A stretch of 64,000 nt of DNA from DASRDB01 sp035652815 (GTDB lineage: Bacteria; Chloroflexota; Ktedonobacteria; Ktedonobacterales; Ktedonobacteraceae): contig DASRDB010000001.1 of NCBI GenBank assembly GCA_035652815.1, positions 1-64,000 of the forward strand, in the 5' to 3' direction. The notes below the pieces were generated by a model. The model saw nothing but the letters and a program-made list of their open reading frames with translations, was not told the origin of the DNA and searched no databases. Shown piece by piece: positions 1-8,578 of this stretch (positions within the stretch are counted from its first letter, which is position 1; each line of letters opens with the position of its first letter). The position numbers were made by a program, and so were the translations under genes.

Positions 1-887
1 ATACGACCCCGACGCCTGTGAATGTGCCGAATGCGACACAGAAGTATGGCGGCCAACTGGCAACCTACAAGATTGACCCGGATGGAGCGAAGCATTTTTA
101 CTTTACAGCAGAGCAAGTCATGTGGGAAGTCGTGCAGGGACACCGCGTGCTGGCCTGGACGATCAACGGCACCGTTCCCGGCCCCATGATTCGCGTCACG
201 GCTGGCGATCACGTGCGTATCACGGTCGTCAATCATTTTCCGGTCGCTACAGCCATCCACTGGCACGGGCTGGAAGTTCCTTCAAGTGAAGATGGCGTGC
301 CGGGTGTTGGCATGAAGCCGATTGCGCCGGGACAGAGCTACACTTATGACTTCTCTGTTTCAGATCAGGATGTCGGTTCGCACTGGTACCACAGCCACTA
401 TGATGACGCGGAGCAGTTGCCCGGCGGCCTCTACGGAGCCTTCATCGTCGACCCGCGCCCCGGCACGCCACAGGCAAAGCAGGCCATCCACGCCGATGTT
501 GAGTATACCGAGTTCATCAGTAGCTGGCAGGGCTACTACATGATTAACGGCAAGAGTTTCCCGGATACGCAGCCGATCATCGTGAAACACGGGCAGACGG
601 TTCATATGCGCATCTACGGCGCGGACGCTATGATGAGCCACCCCATGCACCTGCACGGCCACACCTTCAGCATCGTCGCAGAAGACGGGCATCCACTGCC
701 GCAGCCAATCCAGCGCGACACGCTGCTGGTCTCCCCTGGCGAGAGCTACGATATCACCTTCTACGCCTGGGCCGCTCCCGGCAGCATCTATCCCTGGCAC
801 TGCCACATCCTTTCACACCTGATGAACCCTGGCCAGACCGGCGAAGAGATGGGTGGGCTGATTGCCCTCGTTGAATACCAGAAGTAA
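1..887 (+). CDS. Two-domain multicopper oxidase, 5' end cut by the window
   Basis: Copper enzyme of the laccase/multicopper oxidase superfamily, which couples substrate oxidation to oxygen reduction. Counting from the GTG at 18, the four copper motifs are all visible: HWHG at residues 81-84, WYHSH at 123-127, HPMHLHGH at 208-215 and HCHILSH at 261-267. Only two cupredoxin domains fit between them, as in two-domain laccases, not the usual three. The reading frame stays open upstream of 18 through a Thr/Pro-rich stretch, so the true start and any signal peptide lie outside the window and the GTG is probably internal. The usual axial Met five residues after the last His is not at the standard place; a Met lies further on. 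A stem-loop follows the stop. Substrate cannot be told. Confidence 0.85.
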   Translation, partial: TTPTPVNVPNATQKYGGQLATYKIDPDGAKHFYFTAEQVMWEVVQGHRVLAWTINGTVPGPMIRVTAGDHVRITVVNHFPVATAIHWHGLEVPSSEDGVPGVGMKPIAPGQSYTYDFSVSDQDVGSHWYHSHYDDAEQLPGGLYGAFIVDPRPGTPQAKQAIHADVEYTEFISSWQGYYMINGKSFPDTQPIIVKHGQTVHMRIYGADAMMSHPMHLHGHTFSIVAEDGHPLPQPIQRDTLLVSPGESYDITFYAWAAPGSIYPWHCHILSHLMNPGQTGEEMGGLIALVEYQK

Positions 888-892
888 TGTAA

Positions 893-931
893 TTACAGGA
901 TACATTCCGACGAATGGAGTGTATCCTGTAA
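893..931 (+). terminator. Stem-loop after the multicopper oxidase gene
   Basis: A perfect 12-bp stem (arms 893-904 and 920-931) with a 15-nt loop begins six bases after the stop codon. There is no clear T tract, so it may act as a terminator with low efficiency or as an mRNA 3' end stabiliser. Confidence 0.5.
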
Positions 932-1021
932 GCGGGATGTTGATACGGACCTGGATCTGTCGTGCAGAGCGGAAGCGAAGCATCTCAGGGAGCGAATAGA
1001 TCAGCATGGCAACAGCAGATG

Positions 1022-1197
1022 CTTCGCTTCCACTCAGCATGACATGGGAGAGAGATAGAAATATTCTTCGCTTCCGCTCAGCATGACATGGGAGAGAGAT
1101 AGAAATGTTCTTCGCTTCCACTCAGCATGACATGGGAGAGAGATAGAAATGTTCTTCGCTTCCGCTCTGCATAACAGGCTAGAGAGATAGAGATATT
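1022..1197. repeat. Four tandem copies of a 44-bp repeat
   Basis: Units begin at 1022, 1066, 1110 and 1154, exactly 44 bp apart; each starts CTTCGCTTCC and contains CAGCATGACATGGGAGAGAG. The first three are nearly identical and the fourth is degraded. The segment 961-1021 just before carries the same motif in the opposite orientation (GGAAGCGAAGCATCT). The unit is a derivative of the hairpin repeat family seen at 34083, 35392 and 54027. It fills the gap between the oxidase and the DoxX-like gene and ends about 17 bp before the latter's start. Confidence 0.85.
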
Positions 1198-1214
1198 CAA
1201 GGAAGGAAATCATC

Positions 1215-1811
1215 ATGTTGAACCGTTCAGCACGCTACATTCTGGCAGCGATTCAGGCGATTATGGGTTGGGAATGGTTGATGTCCGGGGGCAATAAACT
1301 GCTCTCCGGCGTGTTTCCGCAGGGGCTGGCAACTGCCCTGAATAATGGCATTAAAGATAATCCTAACGGCTGGTACATTTCGTTTTTACAGCAGGTCGTG
1401 CTGCCTCACAGCGCCCTGTTCGGCTACCTGATCGAGTGGTCAGAAATTACCATCGGCATCATCATGCTGGGTGGTGCGCTGGTGTTGCTGGGCCAGCCGC
1501 GCATGTCGGGCGAACCGCAGCACCGCCTCTACACCGGCTATAGCGTTGCTGTCATCATCGCGGCAATTGTCGCCATCTTCCAGAACGTCAATTTTCACTT
1601 CTTCATGGGTGGCTGGGTCATCCCGACCTTTGATCCAGGGAAGCCCTATAATGAAGGCATCGACCTGGACGGCTTGCTACCCCTGTTTTTCCTGACCATC
1701 ATCATCGCCAATTTCGCCCTCCTCAAGGCGCTGACCGGCGCGAAGACGGTCAGAAGCATGCTCCATCTTTCCCGCTCGCAGCCACAACAGGTAGAGAGCA
1801 ACGCCGCGTAG
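1215..1811 (+). CDS. DoxX-like integral membrane protein
   Basis: A 198-residue protein with about four hydrophobic segments (roughly 5-25, 75-95, 110-130 and 155-178) and a conserved-looking WEWLMSGGNKL stretch near the N-terminus, typical of the DoxX/DoxD superfamily of small membrane proteins linked to quinone or sulfur redox chemistry. The ATG at 1215 has AAGGAAG about 8 bp upstream. It lies downstream of a copper oxidase but is separated from it by a hairpin and tandem repeats, so co-transcription is uncertain. The exact reaction is unknown; the family assignment rests on topology and size. Confidence 0.6.
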   Translation: MLNRSARYILAAIQAIMGWEWLMSGGNKLLSGVFPQGLATALNNGIKDNPNGWYISFLQQVVLPHSALFGYLIEWSEITIGIIMLGGALVLLGQPRMSGEPQHRLYTGYSVAVIIAAIVAIFQNVNFHFFMGGWVIPTFDPGKPYNEGIDLDGLLPLFFLTIIIANFALLKALTGAKTVRSMLHLSRSQPQQVESNAA

Positions 1812-1820
1812 AGAAAATGG

Positions 1821-1889
1821 CATGATAAAGACTCAAGAGGTGTCATCCTTCGCTGCGCTCAGGATGACACCTCTTGAGTCTTTATCATG
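1821..1889. repeat. Perfect 29-bp-stem hairpin of repeat family A
   Basis: Arms 1821-1849 and 1861-1889 are perfectly complementary, leaving an 11-nt loop. The inner part (GTCATCCTTCGCTGCGCTC) is the family A repeat core also found at 34083, 35392, 37974, 44831 and 54027. It sits between two convergent genes and probably serves as a bidirectional terminator. Confidence 0.85.
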
Positions 1890-1904
1890 CCATGATATAT
1901 TCCC

Positions 1905-4900
1905 CTATTTGCTATTCAGTTCCGACGATGGAATGATCGCGGGGATACTGGAATCGCGAATCAGGGTGTTGAAGGCGGCAAGAGTGGTGTTGATGACCTC
2001 CTGCAAACGCTGCAATTGGGCATCGATGCGAGTGGAGAGGTCTTCAAAGAGGGCGTATTCCTGCTTTGTGGGTGCGGCCTGCGCACTGCCAACGGCCCCG
2101 GCGAGCGCAGCCAGTTTGGCGTTGAGTTTGGCGGGATGGTTGAGCGTGTCCTGTCGCGTCTTCGCCTTTGTCTGGATAAGTTCCTCTTCGATGGCGCTGA
2201 GCTGCTCTTTGAGCGGCCCTGCCGCCTGCGCTATCGCCTCGTAGTCTGCCTGCCCCTGCGTGCGCCGCTCCCATTCCTCGACCTGCCGCTTGATGCTGCG
2301 AATGGTGTTGATTGCATCGTGCGTCTCCGAGAGCTTCTGCCAGATGTCGCGGTGCAGCGCAAACTGGGCCTCCATATCCTGCTGCGTCGCCGTCGCGCGC
2401 GGGTCTTTCGCCACCTCAAAGGTCTGGCTCAAAACCTCGTCACCAACTTTCAACTGCACCTGATACGTGCCGGGGGCAATCATGGGTCCGGCCAGAGCAG
2501 CATCGTTGCCGACGAAGCCATCGACCTTCTTCGCATCAGGGTAGCGCATATTCCAGACGAAGCGGTGCGCACCCGCACCTTTCTCGACCCGAGGCTCCTT
2601 CTTCGCGGCTTTTTTCTCGCCCTTTTCCCCTGTCTTCCCATTGTTTTCTTCCCCGGATATCTCGCTGGAGAACGAACGAATCTCGTTGCCCTGCATATCC
2701 AGGAAGGTCAGCTTCACCTCGCCCTCCGGCTCCTGCTGGAAGCTATAGTAGACGATGACGCCGTCGGGGGGATTTTGCCCGGCATCCAGATTGCGAACAA
2801 CTTTTTCGCCGTTGGGCTTCTGCTCGCTCCTGGCAACAATGACCATGCCGCCGGTAGAGACATAGAACTTGCCGGATTCGGGCGTCTGCGTGAAGCCCCA
2901 GTTCGTCTTGAACTGAATGGTCGGGCGCGGCTTGAAGAGAAAGGCCGGGGCAGCCTGCACCTGCTCATTGAGGCGGCGCAGCGGCGTGATGTCGTCGAGG
3001 ATCCAGAAGGAGCGTCCATGCGTGGCGGCGATAAGGTCATCATCCTTGACGACCAGATCATGGACAGGCACGACAGGCAGGTTGGAGCGCAGTGACTGCC
3101 AGTTCGCGCCATCATCGAAGGAGACATAGACCCCGAACTCGGTTCCGGCGTAGAGCAGGCCGCGCCGCACGGGGTCTTCGCGTATCACGCGGGTGAACTC
3201 GTTTTCCGCGATGCCGCCAGTGATCTTTGTCCAGCTCGCGCCGTAATCGCTGGTTTTGAAGAGGTAGGGACGAAAATCGTCCGACTTGTAGCAGGTGGCG
3301 GCAACATAGGCGGTGGCGGGGTCGTGCGGAGAGGGTTCGATGATGCTGATGAGCGCCCACTTCGGCAAATCGGCGGGGGTAACATCCTGCCAGGATTGGC
3401 CGCCATCACGCGAGATATGGACAAGGCCATCATCGGAACCGGCCCAGAAAAGACCAGGCGTGCGCGGCGATTCGGCAAAGGCGAAGATGGTACCGTAGTA
3501 TTCCGCTCCGGTATTGTCTTTGCTGATGGGGCCACCGGACGGCTCCATCTTGCTCACATCGTTGCGCGTCAGATCGGGGCTGATAACCTGCCAGCTACTG
3601 CCCTCATCGGTCGAGCGGAAGACGTGATTGCCGGTAATGTAGAGGACATTGGGATCGTGGGGTGAGAGCAAGATGGGATAGGTCCACTGGAAACGATATT
3701 TCTGATCCTTCGCGCCCCAACCAGAGGCCAGTTCGGGCCAGACATCGATACGCTGCTCCTGCCGACTGGGATGATCGTAGCGCGTGAGATAGCCCTGGTA
3801 GTTGCCCGCATAGACAATATTCGGGTTATCAGGTCGCACCGCAATATAGCCGCTTTCGCCGCCGCCCACCTGGTAGATATCCGAGAACGTGATGCCTGCC
3901 AGCGCGGAACGGCTGGGGACGCTGATCGTTGTGTTATCCTGCTGCGCGCCATAGACGCGGTAGGGAACCTGGTTATCGGTGGTAACGTGATAGAACTCGG
4001 CGGTCGGCTGGTTGTAGATGGATGACCAGCTCTGGCCGCCGTTGAAGGAGATGCAGGCCCCGCCGTCGTTACCCTCGATCATGCGCTGCGGGTTGCGCGG
4101 GTCGATCCACAGGTCGTGGTGGTCGCCATGCGGGAAGGAGACCTCGAAGAAGGACTGCCCGCCGTCAATCGATTTCCAGCAGCGCACGTTGAGGATCCAG
4201 AGCGTATTTTCGTCCTGCGGGTCGGCATAGATATGCATGTAGTACCAGGCGCGCGCGCGCAGGCCGCTCTCTTCGCTGAGTCGCAGCCACGTTTCGCCGC
4301 CATCGTCTGAACGGAAGAGCGCGCCATCCTCGGCCTCAACGATGGCCCAGACCCGACCGGGCTTCGCCGGGGAGACGGCCAGCCCGATCTTGCCCAGCAT
4401 GCCTGTGGGCAGACCAGTATTGTGCGAGATTTCCGTCCAGGTATCACCGCCATCGACGGATTTGAAGATGCCACTGCCCTCGCCGCCGCTGACCAGTTCG
4501 TGAGGGCGGCGAATGGTCTCCCAGAAGGCGGCGTAGAGGATGCGCGGGTTGTTGGGGTCCATCGCCAGATCGCTGGCTCCGGCGCGCTCGCTACGGAACA
4601 GCACGCGCTCCCACGTCTTCCCGCCGTCCTTAGAACGATAGACGCCACGCTCGGCGTTCGGCCCGTGCGCGTGTCCCTGCGCAGCCACATAGACAAGATC
4701 AGGATTGTGGGGATGGACGCGCACTTTCGCGATATGACGGGTCTCCGCCAGGCCCAGATGCGTCCACGTCTGCCCCTTATCGGTCGATTTGTAGACACCA
4801 TCGCCATGCGAGACGTTGCCGCGAATGGTGGTCTCGCCCATGCCGACATAGATCACATTCGGGTCAGAGGGCGCGACGGCAAGCGCGCCAACCGAGGCGC

Positions 4901-5165
4901 GCTGGAAGAAGCCATCGGAGCAATTCTCCCAGATCAGGCCGCCATCCGTCGTTTTCCAGACGCCGCCGCCCGTCGAGCCAGAATAAAAGACCTGTGCATC
5001 TTCAGGGTCGGCTGCGACGGCGACGACGCGGCCACCGCGAAACGGGCCGATCAAGCGCCATTCCAGCGCGTCCAGCACGGAAGGCGCACTATCCCGTTGA
5101 GCTTGCGCGGGGCTGGCTGCACCGTTGCTGCGGAGGTTCGTCGACGATCCTTGCTCGTGTTCCAT
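1905..5165 (-). CDS. Sortilin/BNR-like beta-propeller protein (annotated elsewhere as glycosyl hydrolase)
   Basis: A 1086-residue protein made of many Asp-box/BNR-like repeats of the form S-x-D-G-G-x-x-W (for example KTTDGGLIW, KSTDKGQTW, RSKDGGKTW, KSVDGGDTW, RSDDGGETW), which build sortilin/VPS10 or sialidase-type beta propellers. Two propellers fit roughly residues 40-690. The last 250 residues hold an acidic-basic linker (EKKAAKKEPRVEK) and a helical, coiled-coil-like tail. Proteins of this type are often called glycosyl hydrolases, but I see no catalytic site. The open frame extends to a TTG at 5237, but the ATG at 5165 starts the conserved part better. No signal peptide is visible with either start, which is unusual for this family. 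Confidence 0.75.
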   Translation of the reverse strand: MEHEQGSSTNLRSNGAASPAQAQRDSAPSVLDALEWRLIGPFRGGRVVAVAADPEDAQVFYSGSTGGGVWKTTDGGLIWENCSDGFFQRASVGALAVAPSDPNVIYVGMGETTIRGNVSHGDGVYKSTDKGQTWTHLGLAETRHIAKVRVHPHNPDLVYVAAQGHAHGPNAERGVYRSKDGGKTWERVLFRSERAGASDLAMDPNNPRILYAAFWETIRRPHELVSGGEGSGIFKSVDGGDTWTEISHNTGLPTGMLGKIGLAVSPAKPGRVWAIVEAEDGALFRSDDGGETWLRLSEESGLRARAWYYMHIYADPQDENTLWILNVRCWKSIDGGQSFFEVSFPHGDHHDLWIDPRNPQRMIEGNDGGACISFNGGQSWSSIYNQPTAEFYHVTTDNQVPYRVYGAQQDNTTISVPSRSALAGITFSDIYQVGGGESGYIAVRPDNPNIVYAGNYQGYLTRYDHPSRQEQRIDVWPELASGWGAKDQKYRFQWTYPILLSPHDPNVLYITGNHVFRSTDEGSSWQVISPDLTRNDVSKMEPSGGPISKDNTGAEYYGTIFAFAESPRTPGLFWAGSDDGLVHISRDGGQSWQDVTPADLPKWALISIIEPSPHDPATAYVAATCYKSDDFRPYLFKTSDYGASWTKITGGIAENEFTRVIREDPVRRGLLYAGTEFGVYVSFDDGANWQSLRSNLPVVPVHDLVVKDDDLIAATHGRSFWILDDITPLRRLNEQVQAAPAFLFKPRPTIQFKTNWGFTQTPESGKFYVSTGGMVIVARSEQKPNGEKVVRNLDAGQNPPDGVIVYYSFQQEPEGEVKLTFLDMQGNEIRSFSSEISGEENNGKTGEKGEKKAAKKEPRVEKGAGAHRFVWNMRYPDAKKVDGFVGNDAALAGPMIAPGTYQVQLKVGDEVLSQTFEVAKDPRATATQQDMEAQFALHRDIWQKLSETHDAINTIRSIKRQVEEWERRTQGQADYEAIAQAAGPLKEQLSAIEEELIQTKAKTRQDTLNHPAKLNAKLAALAGAVGSAQAAPTKQEYALFEDLSTRIDAQLQRLQEVINTTLAAFNTLIRDSSIPAIIPSSELNSK

Positions 5166-5497
5166 AAAAGCTTGTTCTCTTTTCCAGGCGTTCGTTCTGT
5201 GATGAGAGCGAAGCAGGTAATATAGTGTGGACAGCAATTGATATCCCCATGCCAGGCTAATCCTCGTGAGAAGAGCAATAACAGGGTGTTTTTCATTGTA
5301 TCACACGCATACCGGCGCCCGTCCTTGAGTGGCAAATCATCCTTCCCAGACAGGGAATTTTTGCCATCAGGAAGCCGGACCTGAGAAACAGGGCAGCGAG
5401 GCGAGAGAGATAGCTGGACGCCGACCGGTTCTCGTGCTACACTGCCTCTAGCGAAAATAAAAGCTGGTCTTATTTGTGAGCAAAAACGAGGGTCATC
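5166..5497. other. Divergent intergenic region
   Basis: About 330 bases between the divergent propeller gene and the metallo-hydrolase gene. It holds one reasonable sigma-70-type promoter for the rightward gene (5415-5443, listed separately). No RNA gene or repeat is visible. Confidence 0.5.
5415..5443 (+). promoter_or_regulatory. Putative housekeeping promoter for the metallo-hydrolase gene
   Basis: TGGACG at 5415-5420 and TACACT at 5438-5443 with a 17-bp spacer, placing a transcript start about 45-50 bp before the ATG at 5498. Confidence 0.45.
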
Positions 5498-6355
5498 ATG
5501 AGTGCTGACACAAAAACGCTAACGCTCGGCGCGGCCACCGTCACCATCTTCAACACTGGAGACTTAACCATCACGCTTTCAGAGATGATGAACGTGCCGG
5601 AGAGCGAGTGGCAACCACGCTACGCCGATATTTTAGGCAAACCGCGCGTCTTTCCCAGCCAGTGCGTCCACATCGCCCTGCCCGGCGCGTCCGTGCTGGT
5701 CGACGCCAACAACTACGCGCTTTCCGCACCGCCCGGCTATCCCTACGCTATGCCAGAGGGTTATCAGCCGCCGCCCGACCTGCTGACCCAACTGCGGCAA
5801 TGCGGCATCCAGCCCGCAGAGATCACGCATCTCGTCATCACACACGCCCACTACGACCACTATGCAGGAGTCACCACAGAGCAAAACGGCGCGTTCGTAC
5901 CCGCCTTTCCCAACGCCCGCTGCTATCTCGGTAAGCCGGACTGGGACTACCCGGAGACCCAGGAAGCCCTGCGCGACCCCGCTTCAGCCGATAGCCTCAC
6001 TTTCGGCGTCCTGCACAACGCGGGCCTGCTCGAACTGGTCGAGGGCGAGCGCGACCTCACACCGGAGGTGAAGATCATTCCCACCCCCGGCGAATCGCCC
6101 GGCCACCAGATCGTCCGTGTCACCTCCGACGGCCAGACTCTCTACTGTCTCGTCGACCTCTTTCACGACCCCATCGAAGTCGAATACCCCACCTGGATGT
6201 CCCAATGGGATGACCCCGCAACCAACGTTGCCAGTCGCTTAGCCCTTATGGAAGCAGCTCTGTCAGAGCATGCGCTGCTCATCGCCGCGCATATTCCGAG
6301 CGTCGGCAGGCTGGAACGCGCGGGGACGGGAGTGAGATGGGTGGAGGTCTTTTGA
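5498..6355 (+). CDS. Metallo-beta-lactamase-fold hydrolase
   Basis: A 285-residue soluble protein of the metallo-beta-lactamase superfamily. The zinc-binding HxHxDH motif is at residues 116-121 (HAHYDH); a GESPGHQ stretch near residue 200 and a late AAHIP motif supply further likely metal ligands. The superfamily hydrolyses thioesters, lactones, phosphodiesters and other substrates; nothing here fixes the substrate. The ATG at 5498 follows a modest GAGGG site. It is a single-gene unit with its own putative promoter, and its 3' end faces the nitroreductase locus 21 bases away. Confidence 0.85.
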   Translation: MSADTKTLTLGAATVTIFNTGDLTITLSEMMNVPESEWQPRYADILGKPRVFPSQCVHIALPGASVLVDANNYALSAPPGYPYAMPEGYQPPPDLLTQLRQCGIQPAEITHLVITHAHYDHYAGVTTEQNGAFVPAFPNARCYLGKPDWDYPETQEALRDPASADSLTFGVLHNAGLLELVEGERDLTPEVKIIPTPGESPGHQIVRVTSDGQTLYCLVDLFHDPIEVEYPTWMSQWDDPATNVASRLALMEAALSEHALLIAAHIPSVGRLERAGTGVRWVEVF

Positions 6356-6376
6356 GGGATGGTGAAATTCTGAACA

Positions 6377-7023
6377 TCACCACCGATCAAAGTGCAGAAT
6401 CGCATCCAGCGGCTTGCGCGGCGCGGGCTTGAAATCGGTTCCCAGGGTGTAGGCGACGGGAATGAGAGCGGCCTGCGTGACCTGCTCGTAGGGGATACCG
6501 AGGACTTCGGCTGCCTCTTGCTCGTAGAAGAGGTGGATGGTTGTCCACGCGGTTCCCAGACCGCGCTCGCGCGCCGCCAGCATGAAGCTCCATACTGCTG
6601 GCAGGATTGACCCCCAGAAACCGGCCTGCTCGCGGGATGACTTGCCATCGACGCGGCCCATCATGCAGGGGACAAGCAGGACAGGAGCGTCTTGCATGTG
6701 ATCGGCCAGATAATCTGAAGATTCTCTCACTTTCATGAGCGTCGCTACCTGTTCGGGAGTAAGCGAACTCGCATCATACCTTGCCGTCTGCTGGCGATAC
6801 AACTGGTACTGTGGTAAATCGCGCCCAGTTTCTGGCGCTGCTCTGCGTCGGTGACGACGATAAATTGCCAGCCCTGCCGGTTGCCGCCGGTCGGGGCCTG
6901 CACCGCCAGTTCCAGGCATTCACGAATCACTTCCGGTTCCACCGATCGCGAAAAATCCAGTCGTTTGCGCACCGAGCGCGTCGTTGCCAGCAATTCGTCG
7001 GGCGTGAGATTGAGATGCGACAT
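6377..7023 (-). pseudogene. Nitroreductase-family flavoprotein gene with an apparent frameshift
   Basis: The N-terminal half (RSVRKRLDFSR, then APTGGNRQGWQF, typical FMN/substrate residues of the nitroreductase fold) is read from the ATG at 7023, and the C-terminal half (from QLYRQQTARYD through GLGTAWT to the stop at 6377) lies in another frame. The two parts join without loss if a single base is added around 6803-6815. Rejoined, the protein would be about 215 residues, normal for the family, which reduces nitro groups, quinones or related compounds with NAD(P)H. The ATG at 7023 has AAAGGAG 10 bp upstream. The break is either a real inactivating deletion or a base-calling error; no slippery sequence for programmed shifting is seen. 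Confidence 0.75.
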
Positions 7024-7296
7024 TTTCTTAATGCTCCTTTGTGAGATCATTCAATAGATTTGTTCGCGGAAGGCTGCGATATGGCTTGTTTGCGCCGCAC
7101 ATTGCACTGTGTCCACAGTATACCCCATTGAGCCGAAAACCATTTCATAGCAGCACTGATAGCCTACAGGCAGTCTTACCGCTCATCAGGTGATACAATA
7201 GAACTGTTTTTCTTGAGGACATAAGCTTCTGGTAGAGAACGGACTGGCTGTATTGCCATCGCCCGTAAGCGCCGAATATTGGCAGGAGGAAGAGAT

Positions 7297-8412
7297 ATGC
7301 GCGCGCGCGAGCTGGGTATCGTGATAGGAAGGTTGGAAACGGGGGCCAATAATGCGATCACCGACGTGCCGGGGGTGCGCGTTGGTTTTGCTACGCTCAT
7401 CGACGAGGTGGGGGCAGGTCGCGGCCCCATCCATACGGGCGTGACGGTGATTCTGCCGCATGAGGGGAATATCTGGAAGGAGCCGTTGTTCGCGGGATGC
7501 CACAGCCTCAACGGCAACGGCGAGATGACCGGTCTGGAATGGGTGAGGGAATCAGGCATGTTGATGTCGCCCATCGCCATCACCAACACGCACAGCGTCG
7601 GCGTGGTGCGCGACGCGCTGGTGAGCGATGCCATCGCGCATCACAGCGCCGAGGATATTTTCTGGGCTTTGCCGGTGGTAGCTGAGACGTATGACGGCCT
7701 GCTCAACGATATCAACGGGCTGCATGTGAAGCCTGAGCATGTCGCGCAGGCGATAGAAAACGCGGCGAGCGGGCCGGTGGCCGAGGGCAATGTTGGCGGA
7801 GGAACGGGCATGATCTGCCACGATTTCAAGGGTGGCACCGGCACAGCTTCGCGCGTGGTGCCTGCGGCCTCCGGCGGCTATACGGTGGGCGTGCTTGTGC
7901 AGGCCAATCACGGGCGGCGCGAACGCCTGCAAATCAACGGCGTGCCGGTAGGCGAGGCTATCCCACATGCGGAAGTGCCGGTTCCAGAGCCGCCGTTGCC
8001 CGGTCAGCGCGGTACAGGTTCGATTATCGCTGTTGTGGCGACGAACGCGCCGCTGATCCCTACACAGTGTGCGCGACTGGCGCAGCGTGTGAGCCTCGGT
8101 ATTGCGCGCACCGGCGGCGTAGGTGAACATACGAGCGGCGACATTTTCATCGCCTTCTCGACCGCCAACCGCGGACTACCGGCCAGCGAGTACGGCGATG
8201 TAGAGCCACTGACCGTGCCGCTGACCATGCTCTCCAACAGCTACATCACCGACCTGTTCGACGCTGTGGTGGAGGCAACGGAGGAGGCGATTGTCAACGC
8301 GCTGCTGGCCGGTCAGACGATGAGCGGCAACTATGGAGTGACGGCGTATGGCCTGGAACCTGAGCGACTGGTAGAAGTGATGAGGAGATATGGACGGATT
8401 TCGAGAGAGTAA
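7297..8412 (+). CDS. P1-family (DmpA/S58) aminopeptidase
   Basis: A 371-residue member of the DmpA-type peptidase family, self-processing N-terminal-nucleophile hydrolases that release N-terminal or D-/beta-amino residues. Visible family hallmarks are ITDVPGVRVG near the start, THSVGVVRDA, the glycine-rich GNVGGGTGM, KGGTGTASR and VGVLVQANHG. The expected autocleavage site is the Gly-Ser at residues 241-242 (GTGSIIAVVAT), giving a beta subunit that starts with the catalytic Ser. I chose the ATG at 7297 because AGGAGGA lies 6-8 bases ahead; the longer TTG-initiated frame from 7279 would overlap this site. No signal peptide is seen, so it is probably cytoplasmic. Confidence 0.88.
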   Translation: MRARELGIVIGRLETGANNAITDVPGVRVGFATLIDEVGAGRGPIHTGVTVILPHEGNIWKEPLFAGCHSLNGNGEMTGLEWVRESGMLMSPIAITNTHSVGVVRDALVSDAIAHHSAEDIFWALPVVAETYDGLLNDINGLHVKPEHVAQAIENAASGPVAEGNVGGGTGMICHDFKGGTGTASRVVPAASGGYTVGVLVQANHGRRERLQINGVPVGEAIPHAEVPVPEPPLPGQRGTGSIIAVVATNAPLIPTQCARLAQRVSLGIARTGGVGEHTSGDIFIAFSTANRGLPASEYGDVEPLTVPLTMLSNSYITDLFDAVVEATEEAIVNALLAGQTMSGNYGVTAYGLEPERLVEVMRRYGRISRE

Positions 8413-8578
8413 TCTATGTTTCGTTTGTCTCTGTCTGATAAACGCAATGCACAGGTTCGTCGCTGCGAAAAACTTGCACATCGCGTCCATTATGCGCTAA
8501 AGTGGCTGTGAGAAATTGCTTCTCATCTGACTATTTGCTGCAACGACAACGTATGATAGTGATTGATGGAGTACACTG

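Noticed and set aside
1022..1197. Tandem repeats that might be a CRISPR array
   Set aside because: The 44-bp units follow each other directly with no variable spacers, and no cas gene is near.
2016..3095. Plus-strand open frame of 359 residues within the propeller gene
   Set aside because: GC-rich shadow frame opposite a well-supported repeat protein.
6803..6815. Programmed ribosomal frameshift in the nitroreductase gene
   Set aside because: No slippery heptamer or downstream structure is seen; a simple indel explains it.
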